Numbered from the stretch's first letter, positions 12,667 through 24,259 are shown. The stretch is DNA of 64,000 nt from Chaenocephalus aceratus (GCA_023974075.1 JAMFTG010000672.1:41001-105000), one strand, 5' to 3'. The notes: a model not told the origin generated them from the letters alone. A program made the numbers and translations.

Positions 12667-12719
<53 letters not shown>
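12631..12719. repeat. (CACC)n/(CA)n microsatellite
   Basis: CACCCACC units pass into about 29 CA units interrupted by CACCAACACACACC. Confidence 0.95.
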
Positions 12720-12722
<3 letters not shown>

Positions 12723-12727
12723 CATAT

Positions 12728-12920
12728 ATACATCACTTCAGGGACATTACATTGACTTACATGCATTTCCTGGAGACTTACCCTAACCCTAACCAAGTCT
12801 TCACCCTAAATTAATGATCCCCCTTATGGGGACCTCCAATTTGTCCCCATAAGGGAGGTGAGTCCCCACACGTGACTGTGTAAACATATTTAGGTCCCCA
12901 CAAGGATAGTAATGCTAGGC
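12728..12920. repeat. Dispersed 'GTCCCCA' repeat with perfect hairpin and telomere-like motif
   Basis: Includes TTACCCTAACCCTAACC at 12778-12794, a perfect 13-bp inverted repeat (CCCTTATGGGGAC at 12821-12833 with GTCCCCATAAGGG at 12843-12855, 9-nt loop) and AGGTCCCCACAAGGATAG before the next CA run. This CA-flanked unit recurs in many fish genomes. The telomere-like piece is only two to three units long. Confidence 0.6.
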
Positions 12921-12931
12921 CCACACACACA

Positions 12932-12971
<40 letters not shown>
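12921..12971. repeat. (CA)n microsatellite
   Basis: CA dinucleotides with two short interruptions, directly following the GTCCCCA repeat. Confidence 0.95.
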
Positions 12972-12973
<2 letters not shown>

Positions 12974-13852
12974 TTGCAGATGTGTTTTGCTGCACAGTGT
13001 GGACAGCATTGTTTTCCTGAACAACAAACTACAGACAAAAGTCAACCTTTTATCTAACGAGCGTTACTATGGTAGCGTAAGCCAAAGGCTCATTTGCATA
13101 AGCATCGATGGTCCAGGGGGATCTGGAAAGAGGAGAGCCTTTTAAAAACACTGAAGAAATGCAAAAAAGACAATCGCTGGCCTTGAGAGTGAAAAACACA
13201 TGTCATGCACATGTAGGTGGTGCAATGGGAGATACGTGATAATGTAGATTAAGGCTTTCATGCTTAAAGCAGTTATAAAAGTGCCGTATGTTTATATAAA
13301 ATACAAACCAAACGGGTGTTGCTTGTAGTCTATTGGCTGTTTTTAAGAAAAATACTGAGTCACTGTCACATCACCCATTGGTTTGAGGATTACAGTTTCT
13401 AGGAGGTGAATCAAGTGTGAGGAAAAAATTGCAACTAAATACCGTAAAAGTAATTATTGAAGGCGCCCCCAAAATGGTTAGAATGAAGTTGCAATGAAGT
13501 GAAATCACCTTTGAAGGGTTACGTTGTAAGTGGAACAATACAGACTAAAAGTGGTAGCAAGCTGTCAATCACAAGGTAGCCCCGCCCTAAAAAGAAACTG
13601 CTTTATCTCTATTTGACTCTCAATTGGACCATAATTTAAAAAATGAACATTATGCTGTATTGAAGAAGACTTGAAACTACAGATTGAGAACTTAAACTCA
13701 TCAGGAAAATGTTAACTGAGGAAATCAAGAAAAGAATTAAAGATCATTTTCTCGTCGACTTCTATACAAATCAGACTTCCTATTTGTCGCCCCCTGCTGG
13801 TATTGGAGAGCGTGCAAGTTTCACTTCCTCATGGCCTTCACTTTTTAGACTT
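12972..13852. other. Non-coding stretch, no gene seen
   Basis: AT-rich, many stops. A 'cgccccctgctgg' string near 13788-13800, common in fish repeats, sits close to the next element. No gene recognised. Confidence 0.45.
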
Positions 13853-15406
13853 GGAAGGCTTCTCAATTCTCTAATTTGCCCTCCTCGACTCCTCGGTCCT
13901 CCAGTAGTGACCCGGAAATGGATTTCAGCGCGCCATGTTGAAGGACATCTCATGTCTCTAAATGCACATCGAGGATCGAGCATCGAGCGTCGAGGAACTC
14001 TAACCGAGGAGACACTGATGGGTCCTTCGCGGCTCCTTCGCAGATGCATTTCCGGGAACGGTGGAAGCGTGACGCACGGCCGGACTTATCTCAGCCAATG
14101 ACAGCTCTGCATGCATCCCCTGGATATTATTTGAGTAACGCTTGAACGGCGACGCGATGTTTCCAGAGAGAACAGCTGTGAGGTCCGTGCAGAAAGCAGA
14201 GCAGAGTGTAGGATATATATCACTCAGTACAACAGGCCTACATTACTCTCTGTATGTGTATGCTTTAGTAGATATCTGCAAACAAAGAGTCGATATTTTT
14301 CTAAAACCATTCAGTGCTTCACGTAATAAAATATATATCCAGTCTCTGATTGTGTTACGTTGTTATGAGAGTGCTCTCGTACTTGTTTGATTATGAAATT
14401 GTTATATTTATATAATATGTGTGTGTGTCCGCATCTGTAGCCTGTTATTGTCTCATTATACCGCACTGAATGATCAAAGTAAGAATATAGAAGTGGTCTT
14501 GAACACATCTGTCCATCAGACAGAGGCTGCTGTGCCCTGTCATCACTAATGGACGTCTCTTTAAGATTGACCGCTCAAGGAGAGGAGTTCTCATTTCTCT
14601 AACTAACTGTTTCCCCTCCTCTCTCCTCGGTTCCCCTCCTCTCTCCTCGGGTTCCCCTCCTCTCTCCTCGGTTCCCCTCCTCTCTCCTCCGTTCCCCTCC
14701 TCTCTCCTCGGTTCCCCTCCTCTCGCCTCGGTCTCCCCTCCTCTCCCCTCCTCTCTCCTCGCTTCCCCTCCTCTCTCCTCGGTTCCCCTCCTCTCTCCTC
14801 GGTTCCCCTCCTCTCTCTCCTCCGTTCCCCTCCTCTCTCCTCGGTTCCCCTCCTCTCTCCTCCTCGGTTCTTCCCCTCCTCTCGCTCCTCGGTTCCCTCT
14901 CCTCTCCTCGGTTTCCCCTCCTCGCTCCTCGGTTTCCCGTCCCCTCCTCTCTCCCGCCCTGTTCCCCTTCCCTCCTCTGGTTCTTCCTTCCTCCTCTCTC
15001 CTCGATTCCCCGCCTCTCTCCTCGGTTCCCTCCTCTCTCCTCGGTTCCCCCCCCTCCTCGCTCTCCTCGGTTCCCCCCTCTCCTCTCCTCTCTCCCTCTC
15101 CTCGGTTCCCGTCCTCTCTCCTCGGTTCCCGTCCTCTCTCCTCGGTTCCCGTCCTCTCTCCTCGTTCCCGTCCTCTCTCCTCGGTTCCTCCCCTCCTCTC
15201 CTCTCGCTTCCCTCCTTCTCCTCGCTGTCCCCTCTCTCCCCTCGGTTCCCCTCCCTCTCTCCTCGGTTCCCCTCCTCCCCCTCCTCGGTTCCCTTCCTCT
15301 CTCCTCAGTTCCCCTCCTCAGTCCTCCGCTCGCATCTCCTGTGGGCGGCAACCAAGTCTCGAGGATAGGAGTCGAGGAGGGGAGTTAGAGAGTTGAGAAG
15401 CCTTCC
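13853..15406. mobile_element. Inverted-repeat element filled by a C/T-rich minisatellite
   Basis: Left end GGAAGGCTTCTCAATTCTCT (13853 on) is the inverse of the right end, which finishes GAGAAGCCTTCC at 15406; the match extends about 40 bp through CTCCTCGACTCCT. The ends mark a non-autonomous DNA transposon of undetermined superfamily. About 715 bp of the interior is a minisatellite. No target duplication is obvious. Confidence 0.7.
14605..15320. repeat. ~20-bp pyrimidine-rich minisatellite
   Basis: Irregular copies of GGTTCCCCTCCTCTCTCCTC, drifting in length. One strand is almost pure C/T, a composition able to form triplex (H-) DNA. The 250-codon Glu/Arg/Gly minus-strand ORF over it is a repeat artefact. 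Confidence 0.9.
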
Positions 15407-15800
15407 TTGAGGTGCCCTCTATTAAGCGTGTAAGCCTCTTTCAGCGTTTTTCAGTCAAAACAGCTCTGATAAACTGGGGAAGAGGAACACCTTTAGGAAG
15501 AGTCCTAAAGGTGGGAGTAAGAACAGACTTATTAAAGCCTAATAAAAAACAGGTGTTATACGGTGCATTAGCGTCAGGAAATCAAGTGATATTTATCTCT
15601 AAGTCTTGGTAGTCCATCGAACTTCCCCTTTGTTCCAAAACATCTTCTTTAAAGTACCAAAAATGATGTCTCCTGAAATATCATGTCCCCCCTGCGTGAG
15701 CTGTCCCTTTTCCATAGCGTCTGACTGCAGTGTGAATCGCACACAAGTGTGACATCCAGCCAGTGTGTGAAGCTTTAAGTCGGTGGGAGGTGTTGCTCCC

Positions 15801-16539
15801 ACCGAAGTGAAACGAAGTCTCCATGCACTTGTCACTGGAAGACACCCGCGACAAAAGCCGGTACACGTACTGAACAATGTTTTCATATCAATTAAATGCT
15901 GATTGGTAAATAGTAAGTAGATAGTAGTTTACATTTACTTTCGCTGTAGAAATTGACATTGCTACAGCAAAAGTGAGGAAACACGCAACAAGAAAAATAC
16001 TTTAAAACAATTAAAATTATTGAAATACATTCAAAGTAGTTTTCTACTAATTTACAAATTGCATATAAGTTTTATTGCTCAACAGTGGATCGTAGTCATG
16101 TTTGTATTATTGCAAGTTGGTGTAATTACAAAACATAAGTGGCGTCTTATTCCCCTTTCACACACACAACGCGGTTCCAGGGCCGGTTCGGAGCTAGAGC
16201 CTGATAAGCACCGGTTTTTCCTGTTTCACTGTTCACCGCAGCGGAGCCGGCTCTTTCCCCAAAAACCGGTTCTTACCAAGCTCCGAAAACGTGTCTGTCT
16301 AGAAGCAAGAACCGCATAAGTCACGCTTACGTCGGAGGCGGGGGCGGGGGCAGGATCAACCTTCTGAACAACAAGAAAAAGCCCACGTTTTTGCAGTTGT
16401 ACACAGCGATGGAAAACCCCAAACTTAAACCGTGGACCAGATTTGTAACAAACTGAAAAAAGTTAAGAAGGATTATCGGGACCAAAAGCAAGACCTCGGA
16501 CGGAGTGGCAGCGGTCGTCCGAAAAAAGTCCACATTATG
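15801..16539 (+). repeat. Left arm of a large inverted repeat
   Basis: Pairs with 17476-18198 on the opposite strand, separated by ~936 bp. Matching landmarks include CTTGTCACTGGAAGACACCC, TTGACATTGCTACAGCAAAA, CTTGCAATAATAC-type sequence and GGACGACCGCTGCCACTCCG-type sequence. The arm contains about 350 bp of flank plus the left half of a MITE (from 16152). A small perfect hairpin (CGGTGGGAG/CTCCCACCG) lies at its outer edge, 15781-15804. Confidence 0.85.
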
Positions 16540-16865
16540 ACTTTCTACACACTCTGTCAAAGAACATTAGAAAGTCGCTTGTGACGAATGGAAGTTCGTG
16601 GTGAAAGTCGTCCTATTATTTCCATTTGGTTTCGACACGGCAAAACGAGCAGCGCTTCAAATAAATCGGCCATTGTTGTCGATGTGAGGTGTTTCCGCGC
16701 GGTTTGGCTTTACGAAGCAGGCACGCAAACGGTCACGTCATGACGCAAACGATGACGCACCACTCGGCGGTGTGAACAAAACGGGGGTGAATAGAAAAAC
16801 CGGTTTCCGAACCAGAAGAGCGCAAGCACGGAGCTAGAACGGGAACCACGTTGGTGTGAAAATGG
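16152..16865. mobile_element. hAT-like MITE (~714 bp)
   Basis: Left end CCCTTTCACAC...AACGCGGTTCC and right end GGAACCACGTTGGTGTGAAA are imperfect inverted repeats. GTCTTA occurs just outside each end, a possible partial target duplication. No transposase. Its left half is copied, inverted, at 17476-17850. The hAT assignment rests on the style of the TIR only. Confidence 0.6.
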
Positions 16866-17242
16866 CATTGGTCTTAAATAGTTCTATTCTACTCTTATCA
16901 TTTCAAACACAACACACGGAGAAGGTGTTGCTTTTCTTCTGGCTCATCAACACACACCTGTCTAATGAGTGTCACATTTAGCCACAACGGTTAATTATGC
17001 ATCCGAAGACCTGTCCCCGATAGACTTGTTACCATAGCCACCATACGTTCAGGAGTTTCTATAATTAACCACCATTAAAATGCCGCTGACACTCGTAAAC
17101 ACAACTGATTCTGGAAAGAAAAAGTATTCTTTTAGCTTCATTTCGACTAAATAACCCATGTCCTAAGTCACATGTTTCCAGTTTTATTCTGCACGAAGTA
17201 ACCTGATACATGTTGGAAATGTTTCCCCGATGGACGGATTAA
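16866..17242. other. Unique spacer sequence
   Basis: AT-rich, non-coding spacer between the MITE and the LINE tail within the inverted-repeat loop. Nothing recognised. Confidence 0.4.
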
Positions 17243-17475
17243 ATCAATCAATCAATCAATGTTTATTTATAGCCCAATCAACAAATGTTACATTTGTCTC
17301 AGTGGACTTCACAGTGTGTACAGAATATCAGTATGACAATACGACACCCTCTGTCCTTAGACCCTCTGTCCTCAGACCCTCTGTCCTTAGACCCTCTGTC
17401 CTTACACCCTCACATCGTACGAGGAAAAACTTCCGGAGAAAACCCACAGTTTAAAGGGGAACATGGGAGAAACCT
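17243..17475 (-). mobile_element. LINE 3' tail (CR1/L2/Rex1 type), minus strand
   Basis: Begins with (CAAT)n and ATGTTTATTTATAGCCCAAT, then CAGTGGACTTCACAGTGTGT, a few 15-bp 'accctctgtccttag' units, and a part matching the pre-tail of the + strand copy at 56930-57934. It ends exactly where the right arm of the inverted repeat begins. Confidence 0.75.
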
Positions 17476-18198
17476 CATAATGTGGACTTGTTTTCGGACG
17501 ACCGCTGCCACTCCGTCCGAGGTCCCGATAATCCTTCTTAACTTTTTTCAGTTTGTTACAAATCTGGTCCACGGTTTAAGTTTGGGGTTTTCCATCGCTG
17601 TGTACGAACTGCACAAAACGTGGGCTTTTTCTGTTTGTTCAGGAGGTTGATCCTAACCCCGCCCCCGCCTCCGACGTAAGCGTGACATATGCGGTTCTTG
17701 CTTCTAGGCCGACAATCTTTTGGAGCTTGGTAAGAACCGGTTTTCGGGGAAAAGAGCCGACTCCGCTGCGGTGTGAACAGGAAAAACCGGTGCTTATCAG
17801 GCTCTAGCTCCGAACCGGCCCTGGAACCGCGTTTGTGTGAAAGGGGCATAAGACGCCACTTATGTTGTGTAATTACACCAACTTGCAATAATACCAACAT
17901 GACTACGACTCCACTGTTGAGCAATAAAACTTATATGCAATTTGTAAATCAGTAAAAACTACTTTGAATGTAATTTGAATAACTTTTAATTGTTTTAAAG
18001 TATTTTTCTTTTGTTGCGTGTTTCCTCACCTTTTGCTGTAGCAATGTCAATTTCTACAGCAAAGTAAATGTAAACTACAATCTACTTACTATTTACCAAT
18101 CAGCATTTAATTGTAGAAAACATGTATTGTTCAGTACGTGTACTTTGTCGGGTGTCTTCCAGTGACAAGTACATGGCTTTCGTTCACTTTGCCTCCGA
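17476..18198 (-). repeat. Right arm of the large inverted repeat
   Basis: Inverse copy of 15801-16539. It ends inside the MITE at the bases pairing with 16539, so only the MITE's left half and the ~350 bp of flank beyond it were duplicated. Its inner junction abuts a LINE tail. Divergence by eye is modest, with small indels. Confidence 0.85.
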
Positions 18199-18707
18199 TA
18201 CCTCCGCAGTGTTGCAACACACCAGTCATGGTATAAAACTCACCTCGGTGGTACGAGGGCTAATTGTGAATTAACTTCCAAATGGTGCGGGTAATTACGG
18301 GGTAAAATGTAATTCTGCATGGGTTTAAAATCCAATAACGCCTGTTAGCGTGGCTTCATTTTGAGCGATGCACATAATAACACCTCATTATTTCATCAGG
18401 GTGCTGGGGCATTTTATTAGCTCACAATTGTCACTGCTAGTCGAGTTTTTATAGACTTTGAGTCAATCGTCAGGTGGTTATTGAATTGTCGCTTTTCATA
18501 AGGAGCTTAATGTGTGGTTGTTAAATGTATAATAGGTTTTTGAGAAAAAAAAGAAAAGGTACAGTGGCAGCATTTTGAACACAAGATCAAAACAGACGCT
18601 CAGGGTTTCAACGATTTTGTGCTCCAAAAGTAGTGATACGATGTCAGGGAGGTGTGAATTACTTATAACCGGACACTTTCAGTATTTTTTGAATTTCTGA
18701 AGTGCAG
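18199..18707. other. Non-coding stretch, no gene seen
   Basis: AT-rich sequence with stops in all frames. No element ends recognised. Confidence 0.4.
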
Positions 18708-18711
18708 TTAA

Positions 18712-20772
18712 AAAGGCCCTATTCTGCTTTTTGGGGTTTTTCCCTTTCCCGTAGTGAGTGATATAGTTTTTAGTGCTGTAAAGGTCTGCAAAGGCTAAAA
18801 TACCTGTGTCCCCCCCCCTCCTGAAACGCCTCCATTAGACTCCTTGATACTTGACATCACCATGTAACACTCAAGCTTCTATTGGCTAGCGCTCCAACAC
18901 ATTGTACGTGATAGGCTATGGGGGCGGGACATCTCTAAAGCGGTTGACCAATCACAACAGAGCCGGCCAGCTAATCAATCAGAGCAGACTGGGCTCTGGT
19001 TTCAGACAGAGGGTGAAAAGAGGTGCTGCAGCACAGTATAGAGAAGAATGAAAGCTTTTTGAACTTTAAAGCATGGAACATGTAGAGACACTACATACTG
19101 ATATACACCTGAACATCAGCAGGACTCTTTAAAGTAGAGACACTACATACTGATATACACCTGAACATCAGCAGGAGAGGACTCTTTAAAGTAGAGACAC
19201 TACATACTGATATACCCTGAACATCAGCAGGAGAGGACTCTTTAAAGTAGAGACACTACATACTGATATACACCTGAAGATCAGCAGGAGAGGACTCTTT
19301 AAAGTAAGGACACTACATGCTGATATACACCTGAACAGCAGGAGAGGACTCTTTAAAGTAGAGACACTACATACTGATATACACCTGAACATCAGCAGGA
19401 GAGGACTCTTTAAAGTAGAGACTACATGCTGATATACACCTGAACATCAGCAGGAGAGGACTCTTTAAAGTAGAGACGCTACATACTGATATACACCTGA
19501 ACATCAGCAGGAGAGGACTCTTTAAAGTAGAGACACTACATACTGATATACACCTGAACATCAGCAGGAGAGGACTCTTTAAAGTAGAGACACTACATAC
19601 TGATATACACCTGAACATCAGCAGGAGAGGACTCTTTAAAGTAGAGACACTACAACTGATATACACCTGAACATAGCAGGAGAGGACTCTTTAAAGTAGA
19701 GACGCAACATACTGATACACACCTGAACCATCAGCAGGAGAGGACTCTTAAAGTAGAGACACTACATACTGATATACACCTGAACATCAGCAGGAGAGGA
19801 CTCTTTAAAGTAGAGACACTACATACTGATATACACCTGAACATCAGCAGGAGAGGACTCTTTAAAGTAGAGACGCAACATACTGATACACACCTGAACA
19901 TCAGCAGGAGAGGACTCTTTAAAGTAGAGACACTACATACTGATATACACCTGAACATCAGCAGGAGAGGACTCTTTAAAGTAGAGACACTACATACTGA
20001 TATACACCTGAACATCAGCAGGAGAGGACTCTTTAAAGTAGAGACACTACATACTGATATACACCTGAACATCAGCAGGAGAGGACTCTTTAAAGTAGAG
20101 ACACTACATACTGATATACACCTGAACATGAGCAGGAGAGGACTCTTTAAAGTAGAGACACTACATACTGATATACACCTGAACATCAGCAGGAGAGGAC
20201 TCTTTAAATAGAGAGCCACTACATTGATATATACACCTGAATCAGCAGGAGAGGACTCTTTAAAGTAGAGACACTACATACTGATATACACCTGAACATC
20301 AGCAGGAGAGGACTCTTTAAAGTAGAGACACTACATACTGATATACACTGAACATCAGCAGGAGAGGACTCTTTAAAGTAGAGACACTACATACTGATAT
20401 ATACCTGAACATCAGCAGGAGAGGACTCTTTAAAGTAGAGACACTACATACTGATATACACCTGAACATCAGCAGGAGAGGACTCTTTAAAGTAGAGACA
20501 CTACATGATATACACCTGAACATCAGCAGGAGAGGACTCTTTAAAGTAGAGACACTACATACTGATATACAGCTGAACATCAGCAGGAGAGGACTCTTTA
20601 AAGTAGAGACACTACATACTACTGATATACACCTGAACATCAGCAGGAGAGGACTCTTTAAAGTAGAGACGCTACATACTGATATACACCTGAACATCAG
20701 CAGGAGAGGACTCTTTAAAGTAGAGACACTACATACTGATATACACCTGAACATGAGCATCATAGGGACTCT
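18712..20772. mobile_element. TTAA-flanked MITE with 57-bp internal array
   Basis: TTAA at 18708-18711 and 20773-20776. Ends AAAGGCCCTATTCTG and CATCATAGGGACTCT are imperfect inverted repeats. The left ~365 bp is ordinary MITE sequence; the remainder is a tandem array whose unit includes GACTCTTTAAA, resembling the element's own right end. This suggests that the terminal segment was amplified. Confidence 0.75.
19080..20760. repeat. 57-bp minisatellite, about 29 copies
   Basis: The unit contains GTAGAGACACTACATACTGA, TATACACCTGAACATCAGCA and GGAGAGGACTCTTTAAA. Period 57 bp equals 19 codons, so minus-strand frames show a perfect 19-residue repeat. Homogeneous copies with few indels imply recent amplification or homogenisation. 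Confidence 0.95.
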
Positions 20773-20972
20773 TTAAAGAGAATAAAGCTTAATACTGTGT
20801 TTCTGTTTGCAGTTTCCTTGACAATATGGCCCTTTTATGATTTATTTGTGTTGCTATCCTATAGAAACAGTAAACCTATTTCAGTCGGATCTACTTTTCT
20901 CCAATATATCGTATGATTCAGTTTTAATCTTCCACAGAAGCACAGAAGACATTATTCAAACTGTTCTCATAG

Positions 20973-21103
20973 GCAAGGCAAGCAAGGCAAGGCAAGGCAA
21001 GGCAAGCAAGGCAAGGCAAGGCAAGGCAAGGCAAGGCAAGGCAAGGCAAGGCAAGGCAAGGCAAGGCAAGGCAAGGCAAGGCAAGGCAGGCAAGGCAGGC
21101 AGT
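20973..21103. repeat. (GGCAA)n pentanucleotide microsatellite
   Basis: About 26 units of GGCAA, mostly perfect. It is the 3'-tail microsatellite of the adjacent minus-strand L2 element; the + strand copy at 10157 ends in the complementary (TTGCC)n. Confidence 0.95.
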
Positions 21104-22600
21104 TTTTTATATAGCACTTTTCAACGCAAGGCAATTCAAAGTGCTTTACAAAAAATGAAAGACATTAAGCATTAAAAAAGAAAAGCTAATAAAATAACAT
21201 TAAAAGAAAAATACATGGATAAAAGTTACAGTGCAGTTTAAGATATGAATAGTTCAATTAAAAGCAGCGACAAAAAGAAAAGTCTTCTTGCTGGATTTGA
21301 AAGTAGTCAGAGTTGCAGCGGACCTGCAGGTTTCTGGGAGTTTGTTCCAGATATTTGGAGCATAATAACTGAACGCTGCTTCTCCATGTTTAGTTCTGAC
21401 TCTGGGGACAGAAAGCTGACCAGTCCCTGAGACCTGAGAGATCTGGATGGTTCATCATTTAGCAGGAGGTCAGAAATGTATTTTGGGCCTAAACCATTCA
21501 GTGCTTATATAACCAGCAGCAGTATTTTGAAATCTATTCTTTGACACACAGGAAGCCAGTGTGAAGACTTCAGAACAGGAGTGATGTGATCCACTTTCTT
21601 AGTGTTAGTGAGGACTCGAGCAGCGGCGTTCTGAATCAGCTGCAGCTTCCTAATAGATTTTTAGTGAGACCTGTGAAGACACCATTGCAGTAGTCCAGTC
21701 TACTGAAGATAAAGGCATGGACAAGTTTTTCCAAATCCTGCTGTGACATTTTCTTTTAATCCTAGATATGTTTCTTGAGGTGATAGTAGGCTGATTTAGT
21801 AACTGTTTTAATGTGACTGACTGTTGAAACTCAGGTCAGAGTCCATGACTACACCTAGCTTTTATCTGTTGTTTTGAACATTGCAGGCTGAAGCTCAGCG
21901 CTAACTTTTAAACGTTCTGCCTTGGCTCCAAAACCATTACCTCAGTTTTATCTTTGTTTAATTGGAGAAAGTTTCTGACACATCCAGTCATTGATTTGTT
22001 CAATGCACTTACTCAGTGTTTGAATTGGAGCATAGTCTCCTGGTGAAATTGTTACGTAATGTGGTGTGTCATCTGCATAGCTATGGTAACTTATTTGTTG
22101 TTTTTCATTATCTGAGCCAGTGGTAGCATGTAGATGTTAAAGAGAAGAGGCCCCAAGATGGGAGCCTTGAGGAACCCCACATGTCATATTTGTCACTCAG
22201 ATGTGTATTTACCGAATAGCAAAGTTGTTTCTGTCCTTTAAGTAGGATTCAAACCATTTAGAACTGTTTCCGAAAGTCCCCCCCAGTTTTCCAGTCGGGT
22301 CTAGTAATATGCTGTGGTCAACAGTGTTCAAACGCAGCACTGAGATCTAATAACCCTAACACTGAAGTTCTGCACTGTCTGTGTTTAAGTGGATGTCATT
22401 GAAGACCTTTACAAGAGCAGTCTCCTGCTGTGGTTTGGACGAAAGCCTGACTGGAAGCATCGAAACAACTATTTAAATGCAAGAATTCTCAACTGTTGAA
22501 AAACAACTTTTTCAATGATTTTACCTAGAAATGGGAGGTTTGATATGGGCCTGTAATTGTCATTACTGAAGCTAGATATTATAGGCAGAATAAATATCCC
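21104..22600 (-). mobile_element. L2-like LINE, 5'-truncated and degenerate, minus strand
   Basis: Starting from the tail (AAAGTGCTTTACAAAAAATG on the + strand, near 21140) and moving up, minus-strand translation shows, across frameshifts: HWLPV near 21550, LIQNAAARVLT near 21630, YADDT near 22075, a GVPQGS block near 22170, an AAF-type aspartate block near 22330 and NYRPISNLPFLGKIIEK near 22530. The order fits an L2/CR1 reverse transcriptase from its finger region to the 3' end. The endonuclease domain is missing. Stops and shifts make it a pseudogene. Confidence 0.85.
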
Positions 22601-23002
22601 TACGAGTCACTGCAATTAACTTCACACAATAAAAGAAAAAGGCAAATATTGAATTACTGGAATTGATGTCCTTTTTTTTGCAATCTTATAATAACAGTTG
22701 TTAATAGCCTTATGTGATTGCTTGTGAGCTTTAAAACTCAAACTTTGCTCTTAGGAGTGGAGTCACTTGATAAATGTCTCATTCTCGGTGAAAAACCTTT
22801 TAAAACACTTCGCATTTAATTCTCTGTTAATTAATATGGAAACGTGGGCACACAATGTGAATTATAAGACTAAGAAGCATCCAAAGATTCAGATCCACAG
22901 GTTTTAATGTCATATGCACACAGTGTAGAAATGGCAATGAGAATGTTATGACCCAAACCCAAAGAAGTCTACATATACAAGAACAAAATGTAACATTGTT
23001 GT
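22601..23002. other. Non-coding stretch, no gene seen
   Basis: AT-rich, no recognised element between the L2 truncation point and the solo LTR. Confidence 0.4.
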
Positions 23003-23429
23003 TAGAGAAGACGTGTTCCTTACTCCTAAGATATTTAACCTTATTGCCTGTTGACGTTAATAACAAATCCTGTTCGTGACGCCAGCTTTAAGGAATGTGC
23101 TCCAGCACTTAGTGTCAAGTGTTTGGCCTGATAGGGGAGTTTCACTGTGGAACACTGGCTTTCTAAGCTCCACAGAAGTGAGAGACATCTCCTGTAGCTA
23201 CAAGATACGCCTCCCCCAATATGCTCATTAACTATCTGTAAACTAGTTAAAAGATCAGAATTGTCATGGCAACCCACCCGTGCAGTCAGAACCTTTGCTG
23301 CTGTGACTTGTGATATGAGTTTCTCCGGCCGTATCCTTGTAATAAACTATCAGTGTTGACATCAAAGCTCCAGCTCTCCTCGTGTCTCTCTGAGTCCTGA
23401 CTCTCCATTGCTGCAGAGTTTCCCTCACA
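23003..23429 (+). mobile_element. Solo LTR (427 bp), older copy
   Basis: Flanked by perfect 5-bp direct repeats GTTGT (22998-23002 and 23430-23434). It shares blocks with the LTR at 48943-49454: CTTACTCCTAAGATATTTAA, CTTTGCTGCTGTGACTTGTG, TTGTAATAAACTA (polyadenylation signal) and CTCCATTGCTGCAGA, and ends TTTCCCTCACA. The first bases are TA rather than TG, a decayed end. No internal region, so it is a recombination remnant of an LTR retroelement of undetermined superfamily. Confidence 0.75.
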
Positions 23430-23583
23430 GTTGTAAATGCATAACAGATGCAAGAAGTTTCTTCAAAGAGTATTTCCTAATTAAATCATAAGATCATGTC
23501 ATGTTACAGGCACGCATACTGCACATGTATATGACCCAAATATATGTTCATTTAATTAATTTCCTTATTTTAAAGTTACTTAA

Positions 23584-23961
23584 AGGCGGGGTAGGTCATT
23601 TTGGAGAAACAGCTCGAGTGCGCTAGAATTTGGAAATACACAACCGGAACAAATCTGCCACTTCCTTACAGAGCCCCTCCCCCACAACACCACGAACGCG
23701 CACATGACCAATGAGGGCACGAGATAAGTCTGTGCCCCGATGGAAGGCTGACAGGCAGGTAGGCCATCCAGTTACTTTAGCGCGGCTCAGATGATTGGTC
23801 GTGCTTTTTACAGCGCGCCACGGCTTCAGATGATATTCTTTATGGATTTATTGTCAAAGCACTTTAAGATATTCATTTCTATCGGGATGTTCAGAGCATT
23901 CCATCATGGAATACAACAACACGTGTATCTCGAGCCGGTTTCTCAAACTTACCTACCCCCC
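23584..23961 (+). mobile_element. TTAA-flanked MITE, family M1 (copy 2)
   Basis: TTAA at 23580-23583 and 23962-23965. Begins AGGCGGGGTAGGTCATT and ends ACCTACCCCCC. The same internal landmarks as the other M1 copies are present. Confidence 0.85.
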
Positions 23962-23965
23962 TTAA

Positions 23966-24259
23966 ACTGTAGGGGTACCAAAGGGAAGTGGCAGCATGTA
24001 CAAATAACCGGGAGAGAGAAAAAGGAGAGGAAACTGATTTGTGAAGCCACAAGATGGTCTTTTAATTAATAAAATAAAAAGTGGCTCACCAGCCAATTTG
24101 CAAATTACGACAAAACAACGTTCTCATAACAGAAAGCGACCACAGTAACACCATAACACTACTCAGAACTTCTACAAGTTCCACGTCCAACAACAACCAA
24201 ACACTTGCTGCTCAGATCATCCACTGCCATCCATGCAGCTCACAGGAGAAGGAGAGAGA
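23966..24259 (+). repeat. Segment shared with 11283-11560
   Basis: Collinear with the flank of M1 copy 1 (CTGTAGGGGTACCAAAGGGA, AAGCCACAAGATGGTCTTTT, GTGGCTCACCAGCCAATTTG). Either M1 is part of a larger element or an older segment carrying M1 was duplicated. Confidence 0.65.

Noticed and set aside
12778..12794. Interstitial telomere
   Set aside because: Only two to three CCCTAA-like units within a common dispersed repeat; not a telomeric tract.
14599..15351. 250-codon Glu/Arg/Gly-rich minus-strand ORF
   Set aside because: Translation of a purine-rich minisatellite strand; no non-repetitive domain.
19186..20763. Minus-strand ORFs with a 19-residue repeat (LKSPLLLMFRCISVCSVST)
   Set aside because: The period equals the 57-bp minisatellite. 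Frames break at every unit indel, and the array lies inside a non-coding MITE.
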